From NCBI GenBank assembly GCA_016200145.1, contig JACQFH010000183.1, forward strand, positions 1 to 39,912: DNA of 39,912 nucleotides, given 5' to 3'. This stretch comes from Planctomycetia bacterium. GTDB taxonomy: Bacteria > Planctomycetota > Planctomycetia > Planctomycetales > Planctomycetaceae. Below the pieces are notes generated by a model. That model did not search any database. It was not told the DNA's origin and worked only from the letters and a program-made list of their open reading frames with translations. Both the position numbers and the translations under genes were made by a program. This document shows positions 15,630-25,512 of this stretch, in pieces (within the stretch, counting starts at the first letter, position 1; each line of letters opens with the position of its first letter).

Positions 15630-17129
15630 TCACTTCGCCCGATCCTCCGGTACCTGGTACTGCTTCCGCATCCGCTCGAGCTCGGTCTTCAGCTCGCGGA
15701 CGATATCGGCATTTTTGGGATCGTCGTAAACGCTTTGCATCTCGTGCGGGTCCTGTTCGAGATCGAACAGCTCCCATTCGCCAAGCTGATAGAAGTGGAT
15801 CAGCTTGTGCCGCGCCGTTCTCACTCCGTAGTGCCGCGGTACACTGTGCACGGCCGGAAACTCGTAATACTGGTAGTAGTGCGTCTTACGCCAATCGGCG
15901 GGCGTCCGGCCTTCGAGCACGGACACCAGACTGCGTCCCTGCATGTCAGCCGGTACGCTGACTCCGGCGGCTTCCAGCAGCGTCTCCGCAAAGTCCAGGT
16001 TCGAAACGAAATCGCTGCTCACGGATCCCGGTTTGACCTTGCCCGGCCAGCGAATCATCAGCGGCATCCGCAACGATTCCTCGTACATGAACCTTTTGTC
16101 GAACCAGCCGTGCTCGCCCAGGAAGAATCCCTGGTCCGACGAATAGATGACGATCGTGTTCTCTGCCAGGCCCGACTCTTCGAGATAATCGAGCACGCGG
16201 CCGACGTTGTCGTTCACCGCCGCGATGCAGCGCAGGTAATCCTTCATGTACCGCTGATATTTCCAGCGAACGAGTTCGTTACCCTGAAGGTTCGCCCCGG
16301 CGAGAGCGTCGTTCTCCTCCTTGTAGGCGGCCTGCCACGCTGCCAACTGGTCCGGGTTGAGGTTCGCCGGCGCCTTGAGCTTGAGATCGAGCTCGTTCAT
16401 GTGCCGCGCGATCGTCATCTCCTGGTTTCGGGCCGGCGAACCGCGGCCGGCGTAATCGTCAAACAGGTTGGCCGGCTCGGGGATCGTCATTTCCCGGTAC
16501 AGGGTGAAGTGCCGCGGGTCGGGCTGCCACTCGCGGTGCGGCGCCTTGTGCTGGTACATCACGAGAAACGGCTTGTCGGCCTGGCGCCTGTTCTTGAGAA
16601 AATCGAGCGTGATGTCGGTGATAATGTCGGTCGTGTACCCCGTGTGCCGAATTCGTTTGCCGTTTTCGATCATCGGCGGGTTGTAATACGGCCCCTGCCC
16701 GATCAGGACATTCCAGTAATCGAAACCGACAGGGTCCGATTCGAGGTGCCACTTGCCGACGACGGCCGTCTGGTATCCCGCCTGGCGAAGCAATTTCGGC
16801 ATCGTCGGCTGGGAACCGTCGAAGACGTCGCCGTTTTTGAGAAACCCGTTCAGATGGCTGTATTTGCCGGTCATCACGACTGCCCGGCTGGGACCGCACA
16901 AGGCATTTGTGCAGAAGCAGTTCGTGAACCGCATTCCCTGCCGAGCGATGCGATCGAGGTTCGGCGTCTGGTTGATTTTCGATCCGTAGCAGCCCACCGC
17001 CTGCGCGGCGTGATCGTCGGAAAAGATAAACAGAATATTCGGCCGGCGATTTTCCGCGCGGACCTCGATCGGCGAAAACGCAGCGCCTGCCAGACACAGG
17101 CCAATCACGACGTAACTGCGGTATCGCAT
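15630..17129 (-). CDS. Exported sulfatase (formylglycine-dependent, 499 aa)
   Basis: The start at 17129 begins a signal peptide ([20 protein letters not shown]). An in-frame ATG at 17240 lies inside a repeat and is rejected. The metal-binding start [12 protein letters not shown] is at residues 29-40, and the sulfatase signature C-G-P-S-R is at 78-82, where Cys78 would be converted to formylglycine. Later motifs '[13 protein letters not shown]' and '[20 protein letters not shown]' complete the alkaline-phosphatase-fold active site. It hydrolyses sulfate esters of polysaccharides or other compounds outside the cytoplasm; the substrate cannot be told. Such enzymes are numerous in planctomycetes. 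A formylglycine-generating enzyme must be encoded elsewhere, as none is seen here. Confidence 0.92.
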   Translation of the reverse strand: MRYRSYVVIGLCLAGAAFSPIEVRAENRRPNILFIFSDDHAAQAVGCYGSKINQTPNLDRIARQGMRFTNCFCTNALCGPSRAVVMTGKYSHLNGFLKNGDVFDGSQPTMPKLLRQAGYQTAVVGKWHLESDPVGFDYWNVLIGQGPYYNPPMIENGKRIRHTGYTTDIITDITLDFLKNRRQADKPFLVMYQHKAPHREWQPDPRHFTLYREMTIPEPANLFDDYAGRGSPARNQEMTIARHMNELDLKLKAPANLNPDQLAAWQAAYKEENDALAGANLQGNELVRWKYQRYMKDYLRCIAAVNDNVGRVLDYLEESGLAENTIVIYSSDQGFFLGEHGWFDKRFMYEESLRMPLMIRWPGKVKPGSVSSDFVSNLDFAETLLEAAGVSVPADMQGRSLVSVLEGRTPADWRKTHYYQYYEFPAVHSVPRHYGVRTARHKLIHFYQLGEWELFDLEQDPHEMQSVYDDPKNADIVRELKTELERMRKQYQVPEDRAK

Positions 17130-17166
17130 GTCATTATCCGCATTGTGAAAACAAACAAAGAATTGA

Positions 17167-17247
17167 ACCGCGGATAACGCGGATGGCCGCGGATGTTCCG
17201 GTGATTCGGATTTCCGTTTATCCGCGCATATCCGCGTCATCCGCGGT
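17167..17247. repeat. Inverted repeat of CGCGGAT units upstream of the sulfatase
   Basis: The left arm (17167-17194, ACCGCGGATAACGCGGATGG and on) pairs with the right arm (17220-17247) with about four mismatches. Both arms are built from GCGGAT units. A coding frame through it reads nonsense resembling small spurious proteins, which is why the sulfatase start was placed downstream. Confidence 0.75.
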
Positions 17248-17298
17248 CAAAATTTCTGTGGTTCCAGTGCGGCCGGCGAACCGAGCCTGGGCACACGA

Positions 17299-18717
17299 TC
17301 ACGGCCGGTCGGAACCGAACGAGGGCCCCGAGGCGGCCGCGGCGAGTTCAGGCTGCGGTTCGGCCTGCTTCGGGGCGCGGCGGAACAAAGTGAACGGCTT
17401 GAACTCAGGAGCGAAGTGGTTCGTCATCTGCGGCCGGAACACGACCAGCAAGAGCAGCGGCAGATACCACAGAAGGTACACGCCTCCCTGACGCGGGAAC
17501 CAGAGCTGCGTCCCGATGACAAGCGCCGCCGAATGCGGAATGACATGCGCCAGGCTCTTACGGCGCGGCCAGACGGTGAGCGCGACCAGCATCACGAGAT
17601 AGGTGACGAAAACAGGAATGATGTAGGCCGGGTCGTGCCGCCGCCAGAAATCGTGGAATGACACTGCAGAGTCGACGGGAGTGCTTCCGCGGGCGCGATT
17701 CCACAGCTCATCCAGAGGCACATATCCCAGGAGTTGCCTGGCCAAGACCTGGGAATCGCTCGACAGCAGCAGCAGACTCGACAGGATGCAGGTCGTGGTC
17801 AACACCACCGCCAGGCCGAACCGAACGCCGCCCCGCTTCCCGTAAAACGACGTCCATAATGGCAGCAGGAAGACCGGAAAGAACATCATCGCACTGGCCA
17901 GCCCCAGCAGCATTCCGGTCACAACGGGTCGCCGGTAGGCCCAGATCGCCCAGACGACGACGGCGGCCGGCAGCACGTTGTTAATCTCAGCGACATCATA
18001 CGCCGTGCAGGGAAGCAGCATGTACAGGGTGGCCATCGCAAACCCGACTTCGGAATCGCCGAAGATATGCCGGCCAATGAGCACCAGCCCGAAAATGATT
18101 GCCAGGTGTGCCAGGATGGCAATCAACCGGGCCGTCATTCTCTCGATCGACGAGGGAGAGTCCGCGGCATTCTGCTTGGTGACCGCCTTGGAAATCTGGG
18201 CCATCCCGGCGGCGACCAGCGGCGTTCCCGGTCCGGGTTTGGCCGTCGGAGCGGGGGCCTGATCGGGGGTGGACGCCGGCGTCCCAACCGATTCGGTCGG
18301 CGCCTTTTGTTCCCCTGCGATCAGTTCCGTTCCCGACCGGATCGACTGGACGCTGGAGAACGGGACGGCGTCCTTGAGCAGTTTCGTCGTGAGGAACAGA
18401 AATGTCGCGGCACAAAGGAAAGCCATGCCGGCGGCGTTCATATTCTGTTCGAGTCGCGGACGGCGCGTAATCAACCCGTCGCTCAGGGCGCGAATCAGGA
18501 GCAGTGGAGTGGCAATAAATAACCACGGATACCCGATGTCTTCATAGCCCATCTTGACCAGCAACAGGCCGGGGGAAATGGACAACAGCAGCGCCAGGTC
18601 GAGGTTACGAATCGACCAGAAGCGGCTGAATTTGAAAAAGACGGCGAGTATCAGCAGAAACGACAGGTAGAACCACGTTGGATCGTCGAGGTGATAACCT
18701 CTCAGAATCTGATCCAT
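17299..18717 (-). CDS. Polytopic membrane protein, possible glycosyltransferase of GT-C type (472 aa)
   Basis: The start at 18717 (MDQILRGYHLDDPTWFYLSF) is preferred because it sits at the beginning of the first membrane segment. About ten hydrophobic segments are visible. A Pro/Ala-rich loop near residues 140-195 (TPASTPDQAPAPTAKPGPGT) interrupts them. The part 'AMATLYMLLPCTAYDVAEINNVLPAAVVVWAIWAYRRP' resembles membrane mannosyltransferase-like proteins, but no catalytic acidic motif was found near the N-terminus. The C-terminal ~30 residues are cytoplasm-like and charged. Assignment to a transferase family is tentative. Confidence 0.65.
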   Translation of the reverse strand: MDQILRGYHLDDPTWFYLSFLLILAVFFKFSRFWSIRNLDLALLLSISPGLLLVKMGYEDIGYPWLFIATPLLLIRALSDGLITRRPRLEQNMNAAGMAFLCAATFLFLTTKLLKDAVPFSSVQSIRSGTELIAGEQKAPTESVGTPASTPDQAPAPTAKPGPGTPLVAAGMAQISKAVTKQNAADSPSSIERMTARLIAILAHLAIIFGLVLIGRHIFGDSEVGFAMATLYMLLPCTAYDVAEINNVLPAAVVVWAIWAYRRPVVTGMLLGLASAMMFFPVFLLPLWTSFYGKRGGVRFGLAVVLTTTCILSSLLLLSSDSQVLARQLLGYVPLDELWNRARGSTPVDSAVSFHDFWRRHDPAYIIPVFVTYLVMLVALTVWPRRKSLAHVIPHSAALVIGTQLWFPRQGGVYLLWYLPLLLLVVFRPQMTNHFAPEFKPFTLFRRAPKQAEPQPELAAAASGPSFGSDRP

Positions 18718-19089
18718 GCGGCCATCATCCGGGCTGCCGGATCGACCCCCGCCGCGACCGGCGGTCGTCAAACCGGGTTAAGCCCGCTCCTTTCCTTAAG
18801 GAGAAGGCTGCGCGTTCTCTCCGTATCCTGGCGCAGTCAAAGAAGGACCCACAACGCACTGGCCATCCCCCTGAAGTTCCCAGCTCTTGGGGAATGTGCC
18901 AAGCCATACCTTAACCTCAAAAAGTCGCTCCGCCAAGCAAAAACCGCCTGCCGGGGGAAAAAGCCATCCCGTTGGGCGGGCCAATCCGCAGACCGCCTAA
19001 GGCTTACCCAGTTTAACAACCTGCTCTTTTGTCGCGGTTTCCCGAGGTCCCGAAAATGGCCGCGACGCACGAGATCGAATTGATTGCAT

Positions 19090-19118
19090 TTGCTTCACTG
19101 AACCACGCACGCCATAAT
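19090..19118 (+). promoter_or_regulatory. Candidate sigma70-type promoter
   Basis: TTGCTT (19090-19095) and CATAAT (19113-19118) are separated by exactly 17 bases and lie 22 bases before the ATG at 19141. The spacing and boxes are close to the sigma70 consensus, in an otherwise GC-rich region with a local AT-rich dip. A transcript would have a leader of only about 15 bases. Confidence 0.45.
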
Positions 19119-19140
19119 TCGGTGCAACGGGCAGCCCGCT

Positions 19141-20337
19141 ATGCCGAATCGGCCCGTGGCTGATGCTGCCCGCATCGGCGTCTTTCTCGCAGCCTCGCCC
19201 GCCAATCTGGGAGTGCTTCTCGAAAGCACCATGACCATTCAGCCGTCGGTTGACGTGTTCGTTTTGGGACCGCCATCGGAATCGTCCGAGGACATGGACG
19301 GCGTGAATTGGCCCGTCGCCCCCAAGGTCATTCGGACGGGCGTCGGAAAACTTGCCGATTTTGCGGGTACGCCGTGGGCTGAACGCCTTGCTGAGGGAGA
19401 GGGCGAGCTAGTGGCGCTCGCGTGTGACGACCGAATTGAGTCAATTCGCGCGGCGGCTGTGCTGGCACTCTTCATGGCCAATGGGCCCGACGTGGCTGCC
19501 CGGTTAATGATCGACCCGGTTGACAGTTGGAAAGAATCGATCGATCTAACAAAGTATCCCTCGGTGGGGATCAACGTCCTGCTGGCCCCGCGAGCCGCGC
19601 ATGGTCCGATTGTCTTTCGCCGTAATAAATTGAAGGAAATTGGGGGGCTCCGGCCGGTCATTGAACCCGTCTGGGATTGGCTGATTCGGGTCGCCAGAAA
19701 GGGCGAAAGGATTGGCTCGACGGAAATCGACCTGGATTTAAGATCGACCACCTGCCGACTGCCGTTGCTCGCGCCGTCCCGGCCGGGGAAGGAGTCCGAT
19801 TGGCTGCTGGGGCACCTCCACGACTTCTCTCCGAAGGAATTCGGGATGGTGCCGGACTCGGCAGTCAGCGAGACGGCCCTCCGCGCCGGCCTGTTCCTGT
19901 GGCATGACTATCTTGACGAAAGCCATCGGCTGTCGCAGAGCATCGAAGGCGAGGGCGAGGATCAGCTTGGCGATTACTGGCACGCCCTGATGCACCGCCG
20001 CGAGCCAGACTATTCCAACGCCAAATACTGGTTTCGCCAGATCGGCCAGCAACAGACATTTCGCAGCCTGCGAAAATTTGCAGACGAAACGTTGGCGAAT
20101 CTGGAAGACCCCGGCGCCGGCCGTTGGCGCGACCGCCTGCAACCGGGCGCGAAATGGGACCCGTTCGCGTTCGTGGACCTGTGCGAAGAATGCGCTGCTG
20201 ACGAAGAGTCGGAACTGGCCCTTGCCGCGAGGCGGATTCAGTACTTCGAAATGTCGCTGCTGATGCGAATGACGGCGAGCCGCATGCGCGGCGGAGACAG
20301 CGCCAGCAGCATCGCGCTCGCCGCGAAGCGCGCGTGA
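19141..20337 (+). CDS. Glycosyltransferase-A-like protein of unknown function (398 aa)
   Basis: The ATG at 19141 follows a good candidate promoter. Residues about 10-215 resemble a family 2 glycosyltransferase fold: an acidic 'VALACDDRIES' where a DxD motif would be, and 'GPIVFRRNKLKEIGGLRPVIEPVWDWLIRVARKG' like the acceptor-side motif of GT2 enzymes. The usual N-terminal 'P.YN' start is missing. The second half is different, with 'YWHALMHRREPDYSNAKYWF' and many aromatic and charged residues. No signal peptide is present. Activity is uncertain. Confidence 0.6.
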   Translation: MPNRPVADAARIGVFLAASPANLGVLLESTMTIQPSVDVFVLGPPSESSEDMDGVNWPVAPKVIRTGVGKLADFAGTPWAERLAEGEGELVALACDDRIESIRAAAVLALFMANGPDVAARLMIDPVDSWKESIDLTKYPSVGINVLLAPRAAHGPIVFRRNKLKEIGGLRPVIEPVWDWLIRVARKGERIGSTEIDLDLRSTTCRLPLLAPSRPGKESDWLLGHLHDFSPKEFGMVPDSAVSETALRAGLFLWHDYLDESHRLSQSIEGEGEDQLGDYWHALMHRREPDYSNAKYWFRQIGQQQTFRSLRKFADETLANLEDPGAGRWRDRLQPGAKWDPFAFVDLCEECAADEESELALAARRIQYFEMSLLMRMTASRMRGGDSASSIALAAKRA

Positions 20338-20394
20338 GAACTCCATTTCCCGCAACGTAGTCGTCTCGCTCCGCCGAGACCGGGTAAGGCGACG

Positions 20395-21562
20395 TTACGC
20401 CCGCTTCTCAATCGGCACGAACTTGCGTTCGGTCGGGCCGGTGTAGATCTGGCGCGGGCGGTTTATGCGGCTCGACGTGTCGTCTCGCAGCTCTTTCCAG
20501 TGGGCGATCCAGCCGGGCAGGCGCCCCAGGGCGAACATCACGGTGAACATGTTCGTCGGAATGCCCATCGCCCGGTAGATGATCCCGCTGTAGAAATCGA
20601 CGTTCGGGTACAGCTTGCGCTCGACGAAATACTCGTCGTGCAAAGCCACCTCTTCGAGGTGCTTGGCAATTTCCAGCAACGGATCGTTGATCCCCATCAG
20701 CCCCAGCACTTCGTCGCATTTTTTCCGCAGGATGATCGCCCGCGGATCGTAGTTCTTGTACACGCGGTGCCCGAACCCCATCAGCTTGAACGTCGATTTT
20801 TTGTCTTTGGCTAGCGCCACGAATTTCTTGTAGTCGCCGCCGTCGTCGCGGATCTTTTCGAGCATCTCCAGCACCTCCTGGTTGGCGCCGCCGTGCAGCG
20901 GGCCGAATGAGCAGCGCGTTGAGCGCGTCTTCCAGAACCTTGGGAACCTCGTACGGCTCGGCCGGCACGGCAAACAGCATGTGCAGGAAGTTCGCGACGT
21001 ACGACAATTCGTTCCGCGGGTAGATCATCGGCTGGCCGATCGACTTCTTGTACGCATAAGCAGCGATCGTCTTCAGCTTGGCCAGCAGGCGCACGATATT
21101 CTGATCGGGGTCCGATTTCGGATCGTCGGCATAGTACGTCGACAAAGACGAAACCATCGACGACAGGATCGCCATGGGGTGCGCCGTCGGCGGAAAGCCC
21201 TCGAAGAACTTCTTCATGTCTTCATGGATCATGCTGTGATACGTGAGCTTCCGCCGCCACTCGTTGACCTGCTGGCGATTGGGAAGCTCGCCGTAGATCA
21301 ACAGGTAACTGACCTCAGAAAATGAAGAATTCTCGGCCAACTGCTCGATCGGATAGCCCCGATAGCGCAGGATTCCCTTTTCGCCGTCGATGAACGTGAT
21401 GGCGCTGCGGCAGGAACCGGTGTTCCCGAATCCCGGATCGAGCGTAATCGCGTTCGACTTGGTCCGCAGCGTCGAGATGTCGACCCCGACTTCCCCTTCG
21501 GAACCCACAAGCGTCGGCAGCTCGTAGTCCTTGCCGTCCAAGTTCAGCCTGGCTGGCTCCAT
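20395..21562 (-). pseudogene. gltA: Citrate synthase with internal out-of-frame deletion
   Basis: The first frame (start 21562) has the type I citrate synthase beginning (LDGKDYELPTLVGSEGEVGVDI) and continues through 'GILRYRGYPIEQLAENSSFSEVSYLLIYGELP' and '[13 protein letters not shown]'. Normally 'LHADHEQN-STSTVR' and about 20 more residues follow. Here the sequence jumps near 20905-20911 to [20 protein letters not shown] in another frame, which runs to the normal end ([20 protein letters not shown], stop 20395). About 35-36 codons are missing, and the loss must be two bases beyond a multiple of three. The catalytic His of HADHEQN (E. coli His264) is gone, while His of GPLHGGAN (His305) remains. 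As read, no active enzyme can be made; assembly error is possible. Confidence 0.88.
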
Positions 21563-21639
21563 GTTCCCGATCTCCGTCTGGATTGCCCGATGATTGCCCC
21601 GAGACGCCTTGGCGGAGATTATCGCAGGCCGCGCTGAAG

Positions 21640-23280
21640 TTACAACGGCTGCATGGTCGCCATATCGCGGCGCCGCAGGTCGTGGCGGGGCTCGAACACG
21701 TGGATCTCGTACGCGTCCGACGTTTCCGGCCCCAGATCAGGGGCCGCGAGCGTCAGCACTTCGCAGCCGGCCCATTCCAGGTTCCGTTCGAAACGCCACA
21801 GGCAATCGTGCAGGCTCTTTTGCTCGAGGACCTTGTTGGGCGGACGGTAAATGATGAGCTGCACCGGACTGTCGAGTCCCGCGAGCGTGCCGGCGTCGAT
21901 CATCAGTCCGTGGTGATGTCGCCGGGAATAGATCCGCTGGTTGCAGCGATAGTACGGATACCAGCCGTCGGCCCAGAATTTCTGTTTCAGGTCGGTCAGG
22001 GCGCAAATGGTGATGGCGTTCGAGTCGTCCGACCAGACTCGGCGGGCGAAGTCCCGCTGCTGGACGTCGTAAGGATGGTGATACGGATGCTGAATGGCGC
22101 GCCCGGCGATCCCTGTGCCGAAGAGTGCCAGCCCCGCCACCAGGCCCGTCGTCAAGCGCTGACGCAGACGGGGGTGGCGCATGCTGGCCAGCAGAGCGGC
22201 GGCGCCCAGACTGCACATCACGGCCTGCGCCGGGGCGAGAAACTGATTCAACCGCGCATGCCCGCCATACGGGTAGTGCCGTCCTGCCGAGGCCAGGAGT
22301 GCCAAGCCGAACGTGGCCAGGAAAATCGCCATCACAGGGCGCTGCCCGTTGCGGTACATCGTGATGCAGCCGCAGACCAGGCAGATCAGCGCGATCAGTC
22401 CGCCGCCGTTTTCCGCACCGTAAGGAACAGCGAAGACTTTGTCACCGAGGTGTACGCTGGCCAGCCAGGCTGCCAGCTTCCCGACAGCTAAAGGCGGAAA
22501 GGCATCGAACTGCGACCAGTATTTCACCATGAAGCTCGCGTGCGCTGCGGACTGCTCGCCGGTCGACAACTGATACAACCCAAGAAATGCCAGGCCCAGG
22601 GTCACGTTGAAAGTTGCGAACGCAATCAGGGTGCGCAAATTCGGCCGACGGATGACTGGCACGGCGAGCCCCACGCTGATGGCGCCTGCCACGAACACCG
22701 CCGGGAACGACAGCGCCAGGGCCACCGGAACGGCCAGCGCCAGGAGCCACAACCAGGTTGTCCGTTCTGGCTGCCGCAGCCATTCCACGGCCAGAGCCAG
22801 CAATGCCACAGCGACAAACAGGTCCGAGGCATACGGCTTCGCATCGGCACTCAGCCCGATCGACGCCTTGGCAACAGCCAGGCTGCCAACTGTCAGCACC
22901 AGGGGCAGGCCCGTCAGCAATCTGGCTGCCACATGCCGGAACAGGATCAGGCCGCCGATCCCGCATACCAGCGGGAACAGCCGGAGCGACCACTCCGAGA
23001 AACCAAGCAACTTCACCAAGGCCAGCTCGATCCACAGGAATCCGATCGGCGCCACCTGATGATGGTCGAGCGGCGCGAGCATTTCGAGAAAGCCGCGGTC
23101 GAGGTAATTCTCGGCCAGCATGCACTCGTCGACCCACAGTGGAAACCGCATCAGGTACACGACCAGGCGGATCACAACTCCCAGCACCACGAATCCCGAA
23201 GCAAGGCGCACGGCCCGCGCAGCGCCGATCGTCGAGCCCGATCGGGGCGCAACGTCAACCTGCCGGAGAGAAGAAGTCAT
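21640..23280 (-). CDS. Membrane glycosyltransferase-like protein, GT-C / ArnT type (546 aa)
   Basis: The ATG at 23280 is chosen because upstream in-frame sequence reads through an inverted repeat. A first membrane segment (residues ~24-42) is followed by 'FPLWVDECMLAENYLDRGF', where the acidic DE pair matches the catalytic loop of GT-C enzymes such as ArnT and PMT. Then come 'APLDHHQVAPIGFLWIELALVKLLG' and about ten further membrane segments, and a soluble C-terminal tail with 'FEPRHDLRRRDMATM'. These enzymes move sugars from lipid carriers to lipid or protein acceptors outside the cytoplasmic membrane. The specific donor and acceptor are unknown. Confidence 0.75.
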   Translation of the reverse strand: MTSSLRQVDVAPRSGSTIGAARAVRLASGFVVLGVVIRLVVYLMRFPLWVDECMLAENYLDRGFLEMLAPLDHHQVAPIGFLWIELALVKLLGFSEWSLRLFPLVCGIGGLILFRHVAARLLTGLPLVLTVGSLAVAKASIGLSADAKPYASDLFVAVALLALAVEWLRQPERTTWLWLLALAVPVALALSFPAVFVAGAISVGLAVPVIRRPNLRTLIAFATFNVTLGLAFLGLYQLSTGEQSAAHASFMVKYWSQFDAFPPLAVGKLAAWLASVHLGDKVFAVPYGAENGGGLIALICLVCGCITMYRNGQRPVMAIFLATFGLALLASAGRHYPYGGHARLNQFLAPAQAVMCSLGAAALLASMRHPRLRQRLTTGLVAGLALFGTGIAGRAIQHPYHHPYDVQQRDFARRVWSDDSNAITICALTDLKQKFWADGWYPYYRCNQRIYSRRHHHGLMIDAGTLAGLDSPVQLIIYRPPNKVLEQKSLHDCLWRFERNLEWAGCEVLTLAAPDLGPETSDAYEIHVFEPRHDLRRRDMATMQPL

Positions 23281-23400
23281 GAAGACCACCGACCGGACCG
23301 CGAATTTCGCTGGGAATTCTTGAGAGAGGAGCGGGATTCTGCATTTCGGCCGAATTCCGGTCAAGATCAAGTTCCCGTCTTTGCCTGCCTGTGGAGTGAA

Positions 23401-23582
23401 CCCACGGATGGCGTGGCAAACCCACGGATGACGAGACGGTATGACAGGAAAATGCTGGACAGGAAAATTGATTTTCGGCCTGCGGTTGCAAATCTGCCAC
23501 GGCAGGCCGGACGACGATTTCCTGTCCCCAATTTTCCTGTCTTCCCCTCCGTCATCCGTGGGATTGCCACGCCATCCGTGGG
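23401..23582. repeat. 182-bp element bounded by 33-base inverted arms
   Basis: The arm at 23401-23433 (CCCACGGATGGCGTGGCAAA and on) pairs with 23550-23582 with a single mismatch. Inside lie further inverted pieces containing GACAGGAAAAT and ATTTTCCTGTC. The element lies between two divergent genes and has no coding capacity for a transposase. It looks like a non-autonomous repeat. Confidence 0.8.
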
Positions 23583-23726
23583 CCCTGATTCTTCGGGGCA
23601 AGTTGGCATCTCGTACTTGTAAAATGATCGAACCTGCGAGAGGAGCGCGTTTACTCGCGCCGGCGGGTGCCGTAAACTGAATAAGGAGCTTGTTGCCGTT
23701 GCCAACTGCGTTGGGAGCACACACGC

Positions 23727-24836
23727 ATGTCTCGTGAGGCGATTTTTGAGGCCAGTCTGGGGTTCTTCCTGACCCCCATCAAGCGGTTTCTTGACGACCG
23801 CACCGTGACCGAGATTATGGTCAACGGATTCAACGACGTGTACATCGAACGCCGCGGCAAGCTCGAACATACCGACGCCCAGTTTGTCAGCGAAGATGCA
23901 CTGCTCACGGCAGTCCACAACGTCGCGCAGTACGTGGGGCGCTAGATCGACGAAACCCGGCCCGTCCTCGACGCGCGCTTGCCCGACGGGTCGCGCGTCC
24001 ACGCCGTGATCCCTCCGAGCGCCCGCCGCGGAACTTATCTCACGATCCGCAAATTCTCGCGCGACGTAATGAATCTCGACGAGCTCGTGCGGCTGGGCAG
24101 CGTCTCGGAGGCGGCCCGCGAGTTTCTGGAAATCTGCGTGCGCCTGCACAAGAACATCATCGTCGCCGGCGGCACGGGCACCGGCAAGACGTCGCTGCTG
24201 AACGCGCTGTCGACCGCCGTTCCTTCGGAAGAACGAATTGTCGTCATCGAAGATAGCTCCGAATTGCGGCTCAAGCAGCCGCACACGCTGTACCTCGAAG
24301 CCCAGCAGGCCGACACCTACGGCAAAGGGGGGCTGTCGATCCGCCAGTTGTTCGTCGCGTCCCTCAGAATGCGCCCCGACCGGATCATCGTCGGCGAAGT
24401 GCGCGGGGGTGAAGCGCTCGACATGATTCAGTCGATGATCAGCGGCCATGCCGGCAGCCTGACCACCGTTCACGCCAGCACGCCGCGCGACGCGATGGTG
24501 CGACTGGAAACCCTGTCGCTGATGTCCGACGTTTCGATCCCGATCTACGTCGCCCGCGCTCAGGTCGCTTCGGCCATCCATCTGATCGTGCAGCTCTCGC
24601 GATTCTCGGAAGACGGATCTCGCCGGATCACGCGGATCACCGAAGCCTGCGGCCTCGAGAACGACAACTACATCTTCCGCGACCTGTTCGTTCTCAAGAT
24701 GCAAGGCAAGTCGCGCGAGGGGCAGGTCATCGCCGAACTCAAGCCCACCGGCATTCAACCGACGTTCGCCGAAGAAGCCTACGACCAAGGCATGGATGAC
24801 CGCATCCGGCTGACCGGGGCGTTGTGGAAGAAGTGA
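23727..24836 (+). pseudogene. cpaF: CpaF/TadA-type secretion ATPase with in-frame TAG
   Basis: The frame begins MSREAIFEASLGFFLTPIKR and reads the usual 'RTVTEIMVNGFNDVYIERRGKLE'. A TAG at 23943-23945 interrupts 'AQYVGR-stop-IDETRPVLDARLPDGSRVHAV', a block highly conserved in CpaF. The same frame then continues to 24836 with Walker A GGTGTGKTS (Lys at codon 154), 'VVIEDSSELRL', 'TYGKGGLSIRQLFVASLRMRPDRIIVGEVRGGEALDM' and the His-containing 'SGHAGSLTTVHAS'. Everything but codon 73 looks intact. CpaF energises tight-adherence (Tad/Flp) pilus assembly or secretion; no other tad genes are in the window. One base change (for example CAG to TAG) would explain it. Confidence 0.88.
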
Positions 24837-25512
24837 GGTCGAAGGGTGCGCGGATTCACGCAGAAATCACGCCGGCCAGAAGCGCGGTAATTGCGTGGCA
24901 AGAATCTGGCCATGAATATCTATAGAGTGAATAATGGACCCCGAATGCGCGCACAGGATTCTCAGATCGGCGCGCTCCGTATCTGCCGAGCGCGCGGCGA
25001 CTTGCGGCGAGTGGGCGACTCAAGACTCGGATCCGCGCGGTAGTGAGCAGTTTCGCAATTCACGCGAAAAATTCGACGCAACCGATTTAGCGATTTGTAG
25101 TTGCGGTATTTCCTGACTGCAACAGCGATTATTCACAAAACGGGTACTTTGGCGCAGGAATGCGCGCGGAGAGCACCTCTTTTGGTCGCTACGAATGAAT
25201 AATTTGCGCCAAGGGGCACTTTTTGCGCAAATTTCGGGGCGGCCACCGTACTCACCCGCATCGTAGGCGAGGAGGGGACGACACACTCCCTCGCTGGCGC
25301 TGCGGGTTAGTATTATCCGGCGACGTCGGTCACACGGCGAACCGCAGGATGGCCTTCTCAGGCCGTCCGTGATCGCGGTCCTTCGAGTTCCCGCCATTGA
25401 ATCATATGCACGCACGCACGGACAGAACAGGCCCCACCGGACCGGTCCAACTGGCACGCCCATTAAAATGAATGGGATTCACTTGTGCAGCGGCCAGCAG
25501 TAAACTCCGGGC
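24837..25512. other. 675-base gap without a recognised gene
   Basis: No open frame here has a recognisable domain. Two structures are seen. A perfect 9-base inverted repeat, AATTTGCGC at 25201-25209 and GCGCAAATT at 25225-25233, encloses a 15-base loop. A dispersed-repeat-like stretch, TCGCTGGCGCTGCGGGTTAG, lies near 25291-25310, of a type often found between planctomycete genes. The left half is relatively AT-rich compared with the coding regions. Confidence 0.5.

Noticed and set aside
15735-17177. Long plus-strand open frame (480 aa) opposite the sulfatase
   Set aside because: The minus strand has full sulfatase motifs; the plus frame has Val/Arg-rich shadow composition and no domain.
25020-25463. 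147-aa minus-strand open frame in the 24.8-25.5 kb gap
   Set aside because: It reads through a dispersed repeat and an inverted repeat, has no recognisable domain or ribosome binding site.
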